From Tepidiphilus succinatimandens (GTDB lineage: Bacteria; Pseudomonadota; Gammaproteobacteria; Burkholderiales; Rhodocyclaceae): a stretch of 64,000 nucleotides of DNA. Each line of letters begins with the position of its first letter. The first letter of the stretch is position 1. Below are positions 43,435 through 54,067 of this stretch, in pieces. Location: positions 1 to 64,000 of the forward strand of contig NZ_SBIK01000011.1 of NCBI RefSeq assembly GCF_006503695.1. Reading direction: 5' to 3'. A program made the position numbers and the translations under genes. The notes under the pieces were generated by a model. The model was given only the letters and a program-made list of their open reading frames with translations. It was not told the origin of the DNA and did no database searches.

Positions 43435-45399
43435 ATGGCGATCGAACTGGCGACGGGAACCCCGTTCGCCCAGACTTGGCTGGCCGGTTTTCTTCAGCGC
43501 TACGGTTGCGCCGATCTCGGCGAGCTGCGCGAGGCTGCCGCGCGCGAGCCGGCCCGTTTCTGGGGCGAGACGGCCGAGGCGCTCGAGATCCGTTGGGCGC
43601 AGCCCTACACCGAGGCGCTCGACGTCTCGCGCGGCATCATGTGGCCGAAGTGGTTCGTCGATGGGCAATGGGATTTCTACGATCATCTCGTCGGGCGGCG
43701 CGCGCGCGAACTGCCCGAAGAGGACGCCCTGCTGTGGGAGGGGGACGATGGCACCGTGCGCAGTCTGAGCTGGAGGGAAGTGGACGACGAAGCGCGGCGG
43801 CTCGCCTCCGTGCTTCGGGGCTTGGGGGTGGAGCAGGGAGACCGGATCGGCGTTTTCCTGCCCATGCTGCCCGAGACCGCCCTCGTGATGCTCGCGACGG
43901 TACGGCTCGGGGCGATCGCGATGCCGTTCTTCTCCGGCTACGGCGCCGAGGCGGTGGCGAATCGCCTCAACGATGGCGAAGCCAAGGTGCTGGTGTGTGC
44001 CGACGGGTTCTTGCGCCGCGGCAAGGCGGTGCCGATGCTCGAGGAAGCGCGCGCCGCCTTGGAGCGCTCCCCCTCGGTGCGGCATCTGCTCGTCGTCGGC
44101 CGGCTCGGTGCTTTGCGTGGAGCGCCTTCGGCAGGCGCGCATTGGCAGGAACACGACTACGCCGCCCTTCTTGTCGCTGGTGCGCGGCACGAGGATCCCA
44201 CCGTTTTCCCCGCCGAGACGCCGTCGATGATCCTCTATACCTCGGGGACCACCGGCAAACCCAAGGGCGTGGTGCACACCCAGATCGGCTTTGCCCTCAA
44301 GGCGGCCCAAGATCTGGCCGTGGCCTTCGATCTCAAGCCCCGCGATCGCATCCTCTGGGTCACCGACATGGGGTGGATGATGGGCCCTTGGCTCGTCTAT
44401 GGCGGTTGGATGCGCGGTGCCACCATCACCTTGTTCGAGGGAGTTCCGGATCATCCCGACCGCCGGCGATTGTGGTCGCTGGTCGAACGGCACCGCCTGA
44501 CGCACCTAGGTTTCGCGCCGACGCTGGCGCGCCTGCTGATGGCTGCGGGGGACGAGGCTCTGCCCCAAGCAGGGATGCTGGAGACGCTACGCGTGTTCGG
44601 CTCCACTGGTGAGCCCTGGAACGAGACCCCCTGGCGCTGGCTCTACGAGACGGTGGGCGAGAAGCGCCGTCCGATCATCAACTATTCCGGCGGCACCGAG
44701 ATCGGCGGCGGCATTCTCTCCTGCTTCGTCGGCTTGCCGCAGAAACCCTGCGGTTTTGCCGGCCCCATACCGGGCATGGTCGCCGACGTGCTCGATGCCG
44801 ATGGGCGCTCGCTGCTCGATCGGCCGGGGGAAGTCGGGGAATTGGTACTGCGCGCGCCCTGGCCAGGGATGACGAGGGGCTTCTGGCGCGACGATGAGCG
44901 CTATCTCGCGACCTACTGGTCACGTTTCCCGAACGTGTGGGTGCACGGCGATTGGGTGGCCGTAGACGCCGACGGGCACTGGTTCATCCAGGGTCGCAGC
45001 GACGATACGCTCAAGGTGGCGGGAAAGCGCGTCGGTCCGGCCGAATACGAATCGGCGCTCGTCGCTCATCCGGCGGTGGCCGAGGCGGTTGCGATCGGCG
45101 TGCCCGATTCCCTCAAGGGAGAGGTGGCGGTGTGTTTCGTCACCTTGCGTTCCGCGGCGGCTTCGCGCCCCTGGGCGGAACTCGAGGGGGAGCTGATCGC
45201 TCACGTGGCCGAAGTGCTGGGAAAAGCGCTTGCCCCCAAGCGCATCCACCCTGTATCGGCCTTACCGAAGACGCGCAACGGCAAGATACTGCGCCGCCTC
45301 GTGCGCGCCGCCTACCTCGACCAGCCTCTGGGGGATCTCAGTTCGCTCGAAGACGCCTCGGCGATCGAGGCGATCCGATCCTGCCGCAGCGCATCCTGA
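43435..45399 (+). CDS. AMP-forming acyl-CoA ligase, probable acetoacetyl-CoA synthetase
   Basis: This 654-residue ANL-superfamily ligase has the P-loop YTSGTTGKPKGVVHT (about 267-281) and INYSGGTEIGGGILSCF. VHGDWVAVDADGHWFIQGRSDD and the hinge TLKVAGKRVGPAEYES come next, and TRNGKILRRLVRAAY ends with the adenylation Lys. It is closest in style to acetyl/acetoacetyl-CoA synthetases. Position right after acxABC makes acetoacetate, the carboxylase product, the likely substrate. Acetate or another short acid is possible; the sequence alone does not decide. Confidence 0.85.
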   Translation: MAIELATGTPFAQTWLAGFLQRYGCADLGELREAAAREPARFWGETAEALEIRWAQPYTEALDVSRGIMWPKWFVDGQWDFYDHLVGRRARELPEEDALLWEGDDGTVRSLSWREVDDEARRLASVLRGLGVEQGDRIGVFLPMLPETALVMLATVRLGAIAMPFFSGYGAEAVANRLNDGEAKVLVCADGFLRRGKAVPMLEEARAALERSPSVRHLLVVGRLGALRGAPSAGAHWQEHDYAALLVAGARHEDPTVFPAETPSMILYTSGTTGKPKGVVHTQIGFALKAAQDLAVAFDLKPRDRILWVTDMGWMMGPWLVYGGWMRGATITLFEGVPDHPDRRRLWSLVERHRLTHLGFAPTLARLLMAAGDEALPQAGMLETLRVFGSTGEPWNETPWRWLYETVGEKRRPIINYSGGTEIGGGILSCFVGLPQKPCGFAGPIPGMVADVLDADGRSLLDRPGEVGELVLRAPWPGMTRGFWRDDERYLATYWSRFPNVWVHGDWVAVDADGHWFIQGRSDDTLKVAGKRVGPAEYESALVAHPAVAEAVAIGVPDSLKGEVAVCFVTLRSAAASRPWAELEGELIAHVAEVLGKALAPKRIHPVSALPKTRNGKILRRLVRAAYLDQPLGDLSSLEDASAIEAIRSCRSAS

Positions 45400-45475
45400 T
45401 CCGTTTCCTCCCTTTTACCCATGGCCACCGTTGCTTTTACCGAAAAACGGTGTAAGCTTATGTGGCCATAGGGAT

Positions 45476-45493
45476 TTTTTGTGTTCACAAAAA
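45476..45493. promoter_or_regulatory. Perfect palindrome upstream of acxR
   Basis: TTTTTGTG-TT-CACAAAAA (8-bp perfect arms) lies 54 bases before the acxR ATG. It could be an operator for acxR or, less likely, a weak end of the acx transcript. It does not resemble the heptamers upstream of acxA. Confidence 0.4.
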
Positions 45494-45547
45494 GAGCGGA
45501 AAACGTCGTCGACGCCATTTCGCCGAACACATGAGGAGAGGGTAGAG

Positions 45548-47557
45548 ATGGACGCTCGATTACCCGGGGATGCTTTTCCCGAGCCGGAAAAAGAGCGGGC
45601 GGTGATGACGGCGTGGGAGCGTTTCCTCGCCGGCGAGCGCGAGCCCGTGTTTTCACTGAGAGAACTGGTGGCGCGCTCGTGGGAAAGGAGTCAGCGCCTC
45701 GCCGTCGACCCGCGCCAGGCGGCCGCACCCCCACCGATCGCCGACTCTTCCTTGGAGGAGATCAAGGCAGGGTATCGCGACTTGCTGCAGGCGAGTGCGC
45801 CGGTGATGGCCTGTGCCCGGGATTTCCTCCGCGAGACCGGTACCGTGATGTTGCTCACCAACCCCTCCTGCATGATCCTGACGATGGAGGGGGATGCACC
45901 GACGCTCGATGCCGCTAAAACCATCCACCTTCAGCCGGGCGCAGCCTGGGGCGAGGATGTATGTGGGACGAATGCCATCGGCACGGCTCTGGTGCTGGCG
46001 CAGCCGGTGCAGATCCACTCGGCGGAGCATTACTGCGCCGGCATCAAGCGCTGGAGCTGCGCCGCGACGGCAATCCGCCATCCGCACGACGGCGAGATCT
46101 TGGGTGTGCTCGACGTCTCCGGCCTGTCCCGCTCCTTCAGTCGCCAGAGCCTGGCCTTGGTGGTTACCGCGGCGCAGCGCATCGAGAGTCGCATCACGAT
46201 GCAAGAGATGGAACTGCGCTATCGCTTGCTCGAGGTGGCGCGATCCCGCAGCCGCAGTGATGGTCTACTCGTCGTCGATCGACGGGGCTACCCCATCTGG
46301 GCAAGCGAAAACGCCCGGGCGGCGATCGAAACCTTGGGGGGAATGATCGATTTTTCCCGTCCTTCCCGGCTCGTCGGTCCTATGAATCCGGCGCAGGATA
46401 CGCCGGCCGTGCCATCGTGGCTGCGTCCGGAATGGCTGGAGGCGATCGTGGATCACGGTGAGCGTCTCGGTGCCGTGGTGCATTTGCCCTTGCCGCGGGT
46501 AGGCCGGGCGGCGCGCGGCGCCAGCGAGCGTCATTACGTTGCCAACGAGAGCGTGCCTCATGCCTTTGCCGGCATCGTTACCGCCGATCCGACGATGCAG
46601 GCTTTGATCCGCAAGACCGATCGCCTGGCTCGGGCGAAAGTCCCGATTCTCTTGTTGGGGGAGACGGGGGCGGGCAAGGAAGAGTTCGCCCAAGGCATCC
46701 ACCGCGCCGGGCCGCACGCCGGCGGCCCTTACGTCGCACTCAACTGTGGCGGCCTGTCGCGCGAGCTGCTCGCCAGTGAGCTCTTCGGCTACGCCGAAGG
46801 CGCGTTTACGGGGGCACGGCGTGGCGGCATGGCCGGCAAGCTCGAGGCGGCCCACGGCGGCACGCTCTTCCTCGATGAGATCGGCGAGATGCCGCTCGAT
46901 CTGCAGCCGCATTTGTTGCGGGTGCTCGAGCGCGGCGAAATTTACCGCCTCGGTGAAAACACGCCGCGCAAGGTGGATTTTCGCCTGGTCGCCGCCACGC
47001 ACCGCGACCTGCGCCGCGAAGTGGAGGAAGGGCGTTTTCGCATGGACCTCTTCTACCGCATCGCCGTGACCACCGTCATGATTCCTCCCCTGCGCGAGCG
47101 ACAGGGGGACGTGGCGGTACTCTCCGCACATTTCGTTGCCCATTTTGCCGCTCGGCACGGCTTTCCCGCCAAACCCTTGAGCGAGGAAGCACTCGTCTGC
47201 TTGCAGCGATACGCTTGGCCGGGCAACGTCCGGGAATTGCGCAACGTCATCGAGAGCGCCTTGCTGATGAGCGAGGGGGATTCCATCGAGAGAGGGGATC
47301 TTCCGCCGGAGATCCTCGGCGAAGGCATGCCATCCGAGCAGGAAAACATCTTTATCAAAGAAGGGAATCACCCCTTGGACGGGACGATCACCCTCATGGG
47401 GGCGGAAAAGAGCGCCATCATGCGAGCCATAGCCGTCCATGGCGGCAATCTGACGCGGGCGGCGGCCGATTTGAAGATCGCCAAAAGCACCTTGTACGAA
47501 AAGCTCAGACGTTATGGTCTTGATGGTAATATCATAAAAAGGCGCGGCAAGGGTTGA
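45548..47557 (+). CDS. acxR: AcoR-type sigma-54 activator, acetone operon regulator
   Basis: This 669-residue enhancer-binding protein has an N-terminal sensor with a GAF-like domain (about 75-215, [20 protein letters not shown], typical of AcoR). The AAA+ domain (about 345-575) has [18 protein letters not shown] (Walker A), [15 protein letters not shown] with the sigma-54-contacting GAFTGA, and [14 protein letters not shown] (Walker B). A C-terminal Fis-type HTH follows ([21 protein letters not shown]). ATG 45548 follows GAGGAG. By position and type it corresponds to AcxR and should act at the sigma-54 promoter 7 kb upstream. The effector, acetone or a related alcohol, is inferred. Confidence 0.9.
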   Translation: MDARLPGDAFPEPEKERAVMTAWERFLAGEREPVFSLRELVARSWERSQRLAVDPRQAAAPPPIADSSLEEIKAGYRDLLQASAPVMACARDFLRETGTVMLLTNPSCMILTMEGDAPTLDAAKTIHLQPGAAWGEDVCGTNAIGTALVLAQPVQIHSAEHYCAGIKRWSCAATAIRHPHDGEILGVLDVSGLSRSFSRQSLALVVTAAQRIESRITMQEMELRYRLLEVARSRSRSDGLLVVDRRGYPIWASENARAAIETLGGMIDFSRPSRLVGPMNPAQDTPAVPSWLRPEWLEAIVDHGERLGAVVHLPLPRVGRAARGASERHYVANESVPHAFAGIVTADPTMQALIRKTDRLARAKVPILLLGETGAGKEEFAQGIHRAGPHAGGPYVALNCGGLSRELLASELFGYAEGAFTGARRGGMAGKLEAAHGGTLFLDEIGEMPLDLQPHLLRVLERGEIYRLGENTPRKVDFRLVAATHRDLRREVEEGRFRMDLFYRIAVTTVMIPPLRERQGDVAVLSAHFVAHFAARHGFPAKPLSEEALVCLQRYAWPGNVRELRNVIESALLMSEGDSIERGDLPPEILGEGMPSEQENIFIKEGNHPLDGTITLMGAEKSAIMRAIAVHGGNLTRAAADLKIAKSTLYEKLRRYGLDGNIIKRRGKG

Positions 47558-47652
47558 ACCGCGCCGCCGGTTAGGTCCCGGGTGCTGTCGAACCGGAGGG
47601 TGGTGAGCACCTCACGGATTCGCCGCTTCGTTGAAGTAGGATCGGCGCAGTG

Positions 47653-48561
47653 CTACTGACCGGGCACGTGCTCGCGCCAGGGCGGCTGGCCGGAAAACCG
47701 TTCGACGAGGAAATCGCATACCAGCTGCAGTTTACGCGAGCGCTGCCGGCCAGCAGGGTAGACCAACCACACGCCGGTGAAGGGGTGGCGATAGCGCTCG
47801 AGGAGCGATACCAGCTCACCGCGAGCGATCGCCTCCTCGACGTAATAATCGGGCAGGCGAGCGATTCCCAGCCCTTTGCGAACGGCATCGAGCAAGGCCG
47901 CGCCGGAGTTGGCACGCCAGCGCCCTTCGGGGCGCACCTCCCGCACTTTTCCCCCTTCACTGAACGTCCATATGGGGTTGGTGCCGAGCAAGCAATCGTG
48001 CTGCTTCAGATCTTCCAAGGTGCGAGGAACGCCCCGGCGGCCGAGATACTCGGGACTGGCGCAGACGTACTCGCGCCGGTCACACAGGCGCCGGGCGAGC
48101 AAAGAGGAGGGAGCCTTGAGGTTCCCCATGCGAACCGCCAGATCATAGCCCTCGCCCACCACGTCGACCTGCTCGTTGGTGAGCGTCAGCTCGAGCCCCA
48201 AATGAGGATGACGCAGCAAAAGCTCGTTGAGCAAGGGTGCGATGAAGCGCTCGCCGAAGGTCGTGGCGCAGGTGATCCTGAGCGTTCCCCGGGGTTCATG
48301 CTGCTCCTGCACCAGGAGCGCCTCGGCGGCATGGAATTCATCGAGCGCTCTGCTGCAGCGTTCGTAATAGGCTCGTCCCGCTTCGGTGAGGCGGACGCTA
48401 CGCGTAGTGCGATGTAATAAAGGGAGCCCCAAGCGTCGCTCGAGTTCGGAAACGCCGCGGCTGACGTGCGACACCGACACCCCTAGACGCTCAGCCGCAG
48501 CGCTGAATCCTCCTCGCCTCACCACTTCGACGAACGCCTCGACCTCATCCCAGCGCCGCAT
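47653..48561 (-). CDS. LysR-family transcriptional regulator
   Basis: This 302-residue protein has an N-terminal winged HTH (AFVEVVRRGGFSAAAERLGV and SVSHVSRGVSELERRLGLPL). A two-lobed effector-binding domain with LRITCATTFGERFIAPLL and GYDLAVRMGNLKAPSSLLAR follows. Start ATG 48561 (MRRWDEVEAFVEVV) fits the family. It belongs to the large DsdC/CrgA-like group of unspecified function. It is divergent from frmA with about 166 bp between, so a role in formaldehyde response is possible, but unproven. Confidence 0.88.
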   Translation of the reverse strand: MRRWDEVEAFVEVVRRGGFSAAAERLGVSVSHVSRGVSELERRLGLPLLHRTTRSVRLTEAGRAYYERCSRALDEFHAAEALLVQEQHEPRGTLRITCATTFGERFIAPLLNELLLRHPHLGLELTLTNEQVDVVGEGYDLAVRMGNLKAPSSLLARRLCDRREYVCASPEYLGRRGVPRTLEDLKQHDCLLGTNPIWTFSEGGKVREVRPEGRWRANSGAALLDAVRKGLGIARLPDYYVEEAIARGELVSLLERYRHPFTGVWLVYPAGRQRSRKLQLVCDFLVERFSGQPPWREHVPGQ

Positions 48562-48667
48562 GTTCGGCCTCGACCATTTCTCAGTAAAAGACGTCGTGAT
48601 TATTGCATGATGACAACGATCCTTTCTCATCCGGTAAAAAAGGAGGAGACGAAACAGCGTAGACTGA

Positions 48668-49837
<1,170 letters not shown>

Positions 49838-49860
49838 AGAGCGTTCCGGAAGACACGACC

Positions 49861-50724
49861 ATGAGCCCTTCGCGCACTGCACCGACCTTGATCGCCCAAT
49901 ACCGCTGTTTCGACGGCTGGGTACGCCGCTACCGCCACGCCTCCGAAAGCACCGGCACCGACATGGTCTTCGGCGTGTATCTACCGCCTCAAGCCGAACA
50001 CGCCCCCGTGCCGGTACTCTACTGGCTCTCGGGCCTGACCTGTACGGACGAAAACTTCATGCAGAAAGCCGGAGCACAGCGACTCGCCGCGCGACTGGGG
50101 CTTGCCCTCGTCTGTCCGGACACGAGCCCGCGCGGCACCCATCTTCCCGAAGAGCACGACAGCTACGATTTGGGTTCCGGCGCGGGCTTCTACGTCGATG
50201 CCACAGAGGCTCCCTGGTCGGCTCATTACCGAATGTATGATTACGTGGTACATGAACTGCCGGCCCTGGTCGAGGCCCACCTGCCGGTGACCGATCGCCG
50301 TGCCGTGAGCGGGCATTCCATGGGCGGGCACGGCGCGCTCGTCTGTGCCCTGAAAAATCCTGGCCGCTACGCCTCGGTCTCGGCGTTTGCTCCCATCGCC
50401 AACCCCAGCCGTTGTCCTTGGGGGCAGAAAGCGTTTCGCGCCTACCTCGGAGACGATCCCCAACGCTGGCGGCAATGGGACGCCTGCGCGCTCATCGCCC
50501 AGGCCGAGGAACGCCTGCCTCTGCTCGTCGATCAAGGGGCAGCGGACGAATTCCTCGCCGAACAGCTTCATCCGGAAGCGCTCGAAGCCGCCTGTGCCGC
50601 CGCCGGGCATCCGCTGCAGCTACGGCGCCACCCCGGCTACGATCACAGCTATTACTTCGTGGCTACTTTCATCGACGATCACCTGCGTCATCATGCACAG
50701 GCCCTTCTTGGAGATTATACATAA
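49861..50724 (+). CDS. fghA: S-formylglutathione hydrolase
   Basis: This 287-residue esterase-D-type alpha/beta hydrolase releases formate and glutathione from S-formylglutathione, completing formaldehyde detoxification begun by FrmA. Catalytic Ser is in [15 protein letters not shown], Asp in [11 protein letters not shown] and His in [30 protein letters not shown] is the family fingerprint. ATG 49861 is right after the frmA intergenic spacer. Two terminators follow it. Confidence 0.94.
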   Translation: MSPSRTAPTLIAQYRCFDGWVRRYRHASESTGTDMVFGVYLPPQAEHAPVPVLYWLSGLTCTDENFMQKAGAQRLAARLGLALVCPDTSPRGTHLPEEHDSYDLGSGAGFYVDATEAPWSAHYRMYDYVVHELPALVEAHLPVTDRRAVSGHSMGGHGALVCALKNPGRYASVSAFAPIANPSRCPWGQKAFRAYLGDDPQRWRQWDACALIAQAEERLPLLVDQGAADEFLAEQLHPEALEAACAAAGHPLQLRRHPGYDHSYYFVATFIDDHLRHHAQALLGDYT

Positions 50725-50766
50725 AGCATATTAACTACCCAAGGCATCTTCCGAGACCGAAACGAT

Positions 50767-50809
50767 GCTAGGCGCACAGACTGTGCGTCTTGTCTAGCTC
50801 GGTTTTTTT
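50767..50809 (+). terminator. First intrinsic terminator after fghA
   Basis: An outer stem GCTAG/CTAGC and an inner stem CGCACAG/CTGTGCG are followed by seven T residues (50803-50809). Confidence 0.65.
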
Positions 50810-50815
50810 CTGATC

Positions 50816-50863
50816 GGCCCGGCGAGCGTCCTCGAAACACGAGGCGCTCGCCGGGCCTTTTTT
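50816..50863 (+). terminator. Second, strong intrinsic terminator after fghA
   Basis: GGCCCGGCGAGCG paired with CGCTCGCCGGGCC, and an inner CCTCG/CGAGG stem, precede TTTTTT (50858-50863). It insulates the downstream porin gene. Confidence 0.93.
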
Positions 50864-50934
50864 ACGCATGAAACGATTCGGATCGAAGAAATTTGTGTAA
50901 AATCGCCGACGTTTGCAGAAATTAAGAGATTTTC

Positions 50935-52083
50935 ATGCAAAAAACAGGTGCTTTTGCTTTCGCATCGCTCTGGATGATGATGTGGGTTGCGCCGAGCGTC
51001 GCTGCGGCGGGAATCGAGCTCTACGGCGTGGCCGATGCCTTTGTGAAATTCGGCGAGTGGCGCGGAGACCAGACCGTTGGCGTCGACGACAGCTGGTTTT
51101 CCGGCGACCGCATTGGCTTGCGGGGCAAAGAATCGCTTGGTGATGGGCTCGTCGCCACGTTCGTGCTCGAACAGGGCTACGCGCTGGATACGGGCAAGTC
51201 GGAGGTGATGAGCCGCGAGGACTCCCTGAAAAACGAGGGCAGTGAAGTGCTCACGCGTCAGGCGTGGGTCGGGCTGGAAGGGGCGTTCGGGCGGGTGGCG
51301 CTGGGGCGGCAGTACGCGCCGGGCTATTTCACCTACGCCTACGACGCTTTGCTATCCGCCGTGCCCAGTCCGCAGAGTTGGCTTTCTTTACTGGGACGAT
51401 TGTCGATCACGCCCAACTCGCCGGCGCGCTGGAACAACGCGGTGACGTGGGAGGGCGGTTTCCGCTCACTGACTTTTTCCGCCATCCATTCGGCCGGTAA
51501 CCGCGAGACGGCACGTGCCGATGGTCCGGGGGAGGGCGACGACGACAAGGACGGTGTGGCCCTACGCTACGACGGCGGGGCCTTCAAGGCCGGTGCCATT
51601 GCCCATGTGGTCCGTTTCGACGGCGAGCATCTCGTCGGCGGGCGAGTGGCCGATGAAACCCAGAAAGAGGGGTTCTTCGGCGCATCCTACGACTTCGGAG
51701 TGCTGCGCTTGGCCGGCTCCTGGCAACGAGGGGTCGATGTCCAGGGAGTGGGTGGTTTCGATGTTTCGATCTGGCAGTTTGGGGTACTCGTGCCGTTTGG
51801 GCCAAACAATCTGCACTTCGCTTATGGCAAATCCCGTTTCGAGGGGGTGGGCGGGGGAGAGGGAGGGCGATTCTCGCCTTCGTCATGGACCGTCGCCTGG
51901 ACGCGGGCGCTGTCGAAGCGAACCACCGCGTATGCCGGTTATACGGCGATCGACCATGACGGCCTGGACTGGGGCCAAATGCAATGGCTGGGTCAGACCG
52001 ACGCGGCCCGCAACGGCCATGCGGCACAGGAGACGGTCGGTGATACGGGGTTCTTCTTCGTCGGGATGCGGCACGTTTTCTGA
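50935..52083 (+). CDS. Outer-membrane porin (betaproteobacterial trimeric type)
   Basis: This 382-residue protein has a signal peptide (1-24, WVAPSVAAA/GI). GIELYGVADAFVKFGEW is the first strand, typical of burkholderial/neisserial-type porins. RIGLRGKESLGDGLVATFVLEQGY and RQAWVGLEGAFGRVALGRQYAPGY are conserved strand pairs. A constriction loop with acidic residues follows, and the C-terminus GFFFVGMRHVF ends in the BAM-recognised Phe. General diffusion of small solutes is expected. It is monocistronic behind a strong terminator and convergent with fur. Confidence 0.88.
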   Translation: MQKTGAFAFASLWMMMWVAPSVAAAGIELYGVADAFVKFGEWRGDQTVGVDDSWFSGDRIGLRGKESLGDGLVATFVLEQGYALDTGKSEVMSREDSLKNEGSEVLTRQAWVGLEGAFGRVALGRQYAPGYFTYAYDALLSAVPSPQSWLSLLGRLSITPNSPARWNNAVTWEGGFRSLTFSAIHSAGNRETARADGPGEGDDDKDGVALRYDGGAFKAGAIAHVVRFDGEHLVGGRVADETQKEGFFGASYDFGVLRLAGSWQRGVDVQGVGGFDVSIWQFGVLVPFGPNNLHFAYGKSRFEGVGGGEGGRFSPSSWTVAWTRALSKRTTAYAGYTAIDHDGLDWGQMQWLGQTDAARNGHAAQETVGDTGFFFVGMRHVF

Positions 52084-52098
52084 ACGGTTTGCGCGGCG

Positions 52099-52533
52099 CT
52101 ATTCGTCCTTCTGGCGGTTCGGGCAATTCTTGCGCCGGCAGTGGGCATAGAGGTACATCGCGTGATCGGCAACCTCGAAGCCGCGTTCCTGGGCGATTTC
52201 TCGCTGCCGCGCCTCGATCGTCGCGTCGAAGAACTCTTCGATGTGGCCGCAGTCGAGGCACACCAGATGGTCGTGGTGCTCGCCGGCGGCCAGCTCGAAG
52301 ATCGCCTTGCCCGACTCGAAGTGGTGCCGCTCCAGCACGCCGGCCTGCTCGAACTGGGTGAGCACCCGATAGACGGTGGCGAGCCCGATTTCCACGCCGG
52401 CGGCGTCGAGCAGGCGATAGACGTCCTCGGCGGTGAGGTGGCGGTGTTCACCGCTCTGGAAGAGCTCGAGGATCTTGAGCCGCGGGTAGGTGGCCTTGAG
52501 GCCCATGTTGCGTAGATTCTTCGTGTTGTCCAT
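52099..52533 (-). CDS. fur: Ferric uptake regulator Fur
   Basis: This 144-residue iron-sensing repressor has a winged-helix N-terminus ([15 protein letters not shown] and [10 protein letters not shown]). The family-specific [18 protein letters not shown] and metal-binding [18 protein letters not shown] come next. A second cysteine pair, CRRKNCPNR, occurs near the C-terminus, giving a full structural zinc set. It is divergent from bamE, the common proteobacterial arrangement. Confidence 0.95.
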   Translation of the reverse strand: MDNTKNLRNMGLKATYPRLKILELFQSGEHRHLTAEDVYRLLDAAGVEIGLATVYRVLTQFEQAGVLERHHFESGKAIFELAAGEHHDHLVCLDCGHIEEFFDATIEARQREIAQERGFEVADHAMYLYAHCRRKNCPNRQKDE

Positions 52534-52627
52534 CGGCAGAAGCCCTCATCTTGGTGCGTGCGTTCCGGCGGCACGACATGCGCTATGATATAGTTTTTCG
52601 CCGTTCGGCAGAACCTTAGTGAGACTC

Positions 52628-53131
52628 ATGTCGCCTCGTATTCTCTTGCCGACCGTCGCGTTGGCGCTGCTCTCGAGCGCGTGCTCGATGGACCGACTGG
52701 CGGGCCTGGCTTCGCCCTACCGTGCCGACGTGCGCCAGGGTAATTTCCAGGATCCGGAAGCCGTCTCTCGTTTGGAGAAGGGGATGACGCGCGACCAGGT
52801 CCGTTTCCTTCTGGGAACGCCGCTGCTCGTCGATCCATTCCGCAACGATCGCTGGGACTACGTCTACTACGTGAAAAAGGGCGACGGCACGATCCAGCAG
52901 CGGCGGCTCACCGTGTTTTTCGAGAACGACGTGCTCGTGCGCGTGGCTGGCGACGTGATGCCGACCGAGGGGGATGCGCCGGTGACGAGTTCCGCACCGC
53001 GCGTGGTCGAGGTTCCCGGCAAGCCGCCAAAAGAGGAGAAGAAGAAAAAAGAGGAGCCTGAGCCGGCAAGTGGTGAAGCGGGGGGCGGCGCCGAAACCAA
53101 AGGGCAGACGAAAGAGGAGAATGCACCATGA
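52628..53131 (+). CDS. bamE: Outer-membrane assembly lipoprotein BamE
   Basis: This 167-residue BAM-complex lipoprotein has a lipobox in LLSSAC (Cys at 17). The BamE core follows: YRADVRQGNFQDPEAVSRLE, GMTRDQVRFLLGTPLLVDPF and DRWDYVYYVKKGDGTIQQRR. ATG 52628 was chosen; a GTG at 52619 would add three residues. The last 50 or so residues (KPPKEEKKKKEEPEPASGEA and onward) are a highly charged extension not usual in BamE, likely disordered. The stop overlaps dapB. Confidence 0.9.
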   Translation: MSPRILLPTVALALLSSACSMDRLAGLASPYRADVRQGNFQDPEAVSRLEKGMTRDQVRFLLGTPLLVDPFRNDRWDYVYYVKKGDGTIQQRRLTVFFENDVLVRVAGDVMPTEGDAPVTSSAPRVVEVPGKPPKEEKKKKEEPEPASGEAGGGAETKGQTKEENAP

Positions 53132-53934
53132 AACCGGTTCGGGTTGCAATCGCCGGCGCGGGCGGCCGGATGGGGCGGATGCTGGTCGAGGCAGCGCTCG
53201 AGGATCCGGGCATCGAGCTTGCGGCGGCCTTCGTGCGCCCCGGCAGCGAATGGATCGGCCGCGACGCGGGGGATCCAATTGGACGGAGCACCGGTGTGCT
53301 CATCGGCGAAGATCCCGAGACAGCAGTTGCCGCGGCGGATTGCGTCATCGACTTCACGCGACCGGGGGTCACCGTCGGGCTTGTCCGAGTGGCTCAGCGG
53401 CTGGGCAAATCCGTCGTGATCGGCACCACCGGGTTCGACGCCGAGCAGCGGGCCTTGATCGAACAGGCCGCCAAGGAGATTCCCATCGTCCTCGCGCCCA
53501 ACATGGCCGTCGGGGTCAACGTCGTCTTCCGGCTGCTGGAAGGCGCCGCCGCCTTGCTCGGTGAGGGCTACGACGTAGAGGTGATCGAGGCGCATCACCG
53601 CAACAAGGTCGACGCGCCTTCGGGCACCGCCCTCGAGATGGGGCGCATCCTCGCCCGCGTGCTGGGCCTGGACCTCGAACGCGAGGCCGTCTATGGCCGC
53701 CAAGGAGAGGTGGGCGTGCGCCCGTCGCGGCAGATCGGCTTTTCCACCATCCGCGGCGGGGATATCGTGGGGGACCACACCGTGCTCTTTGCCGGTACCG
53801 GTGAGCGCATCGAGATCACCCACCGTTCGCAGAGCCGCATGCCCTATGCCGTGGGGGCCATGCGTGCGGCGCGTTTCCTGCAGGGGCGCCCGCCCGGTCT
53901 CTACGACATGCGCGACGTGCTGGGCTTGCGCTGA
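53128..53934 (+). CDS. dapB: 4-hydroxy-tetrahydrodipicolinate reductase DapB
   Basis: This 268-residue NAD(P)H enzyme acts in lysine and diaminopimelate synthesis. The nucleotide-binding motif is [17 protein letters not shown]. The catalytic/substrate region is [19 protein letters not shown] with His-His and Lys. [20 protein letters not shown] follows. ATG 53128 overlaps the bamE TGA. A strong promoter and hairpin lie after it, ahead of carA. Confidence 0.95.
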   Translation: MKPVRVAIAGAGGRMGRMLVEAALEDPGIELAAAFVRPGSEWIGRDAGDPIGRSTGVLIGEDPETAVAAADCVIDFTRPGVTVGLVRVAQRLGKSVVIGTTGFDAEQRALIEQAAKEIPIVLAPNMAVGVNVVFRLLEGAAALLGEGYDVEVIEAHHRNKVDAPSGTALEMGRILARVLGLDLEREAVYGRQGEVGVRPSRQIGFSTIRGGDIVGDHTVLFAGTGERIEITHRSQSRMPYAVGAMRAARFLQGRPPGLYDMRDVLGLR

Positions 53935-53946
53935 AAGGCGCGGCGA

Positions 53947-53975
53947 TTGCCGCCGGCAGGTTTTCGCGGTAAAAT
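53947..53975 (+). promoter_or_regulatory. Probable carA promoter
   Basis: TTGCCG (53947-53952) and TAAAAT (53970-53975) are 17 bp apart. The start would be near 53982, just before the hairpin at 53989. Confidence 0.6.
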
Positions 53976-53988
53976 ATAAATGTAAAGA

Positions 53989-54022
53989 ACGGGATGGCGA
54001 AGCGCGCCCATCCCGTTTTTTT
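53989..54022 (+). terminator. Intrinsic terminator or attenuator in the carA leader
   Basis: ACGGGATGG (53989-53997) pairs with CCATCCCGT (54008-54016), followed by a T-run to 54022. It lies after dapB but also inside the leader made from the promoter at 53947-53975, so it may both end dapB and attenuate carA. Confidence 0.8.
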
Positions 54023-54067
54023 CGGCGGGCAGCTTACGCACCGCTGAATCCACTGCAAGGAGCCGTC

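Noticed and set aside
45439-45451. ACCG-AAAAA-CGGT as a terminator of the acx transcript
   Set aside because: The stem is only 4 bp and has no T-run after it.
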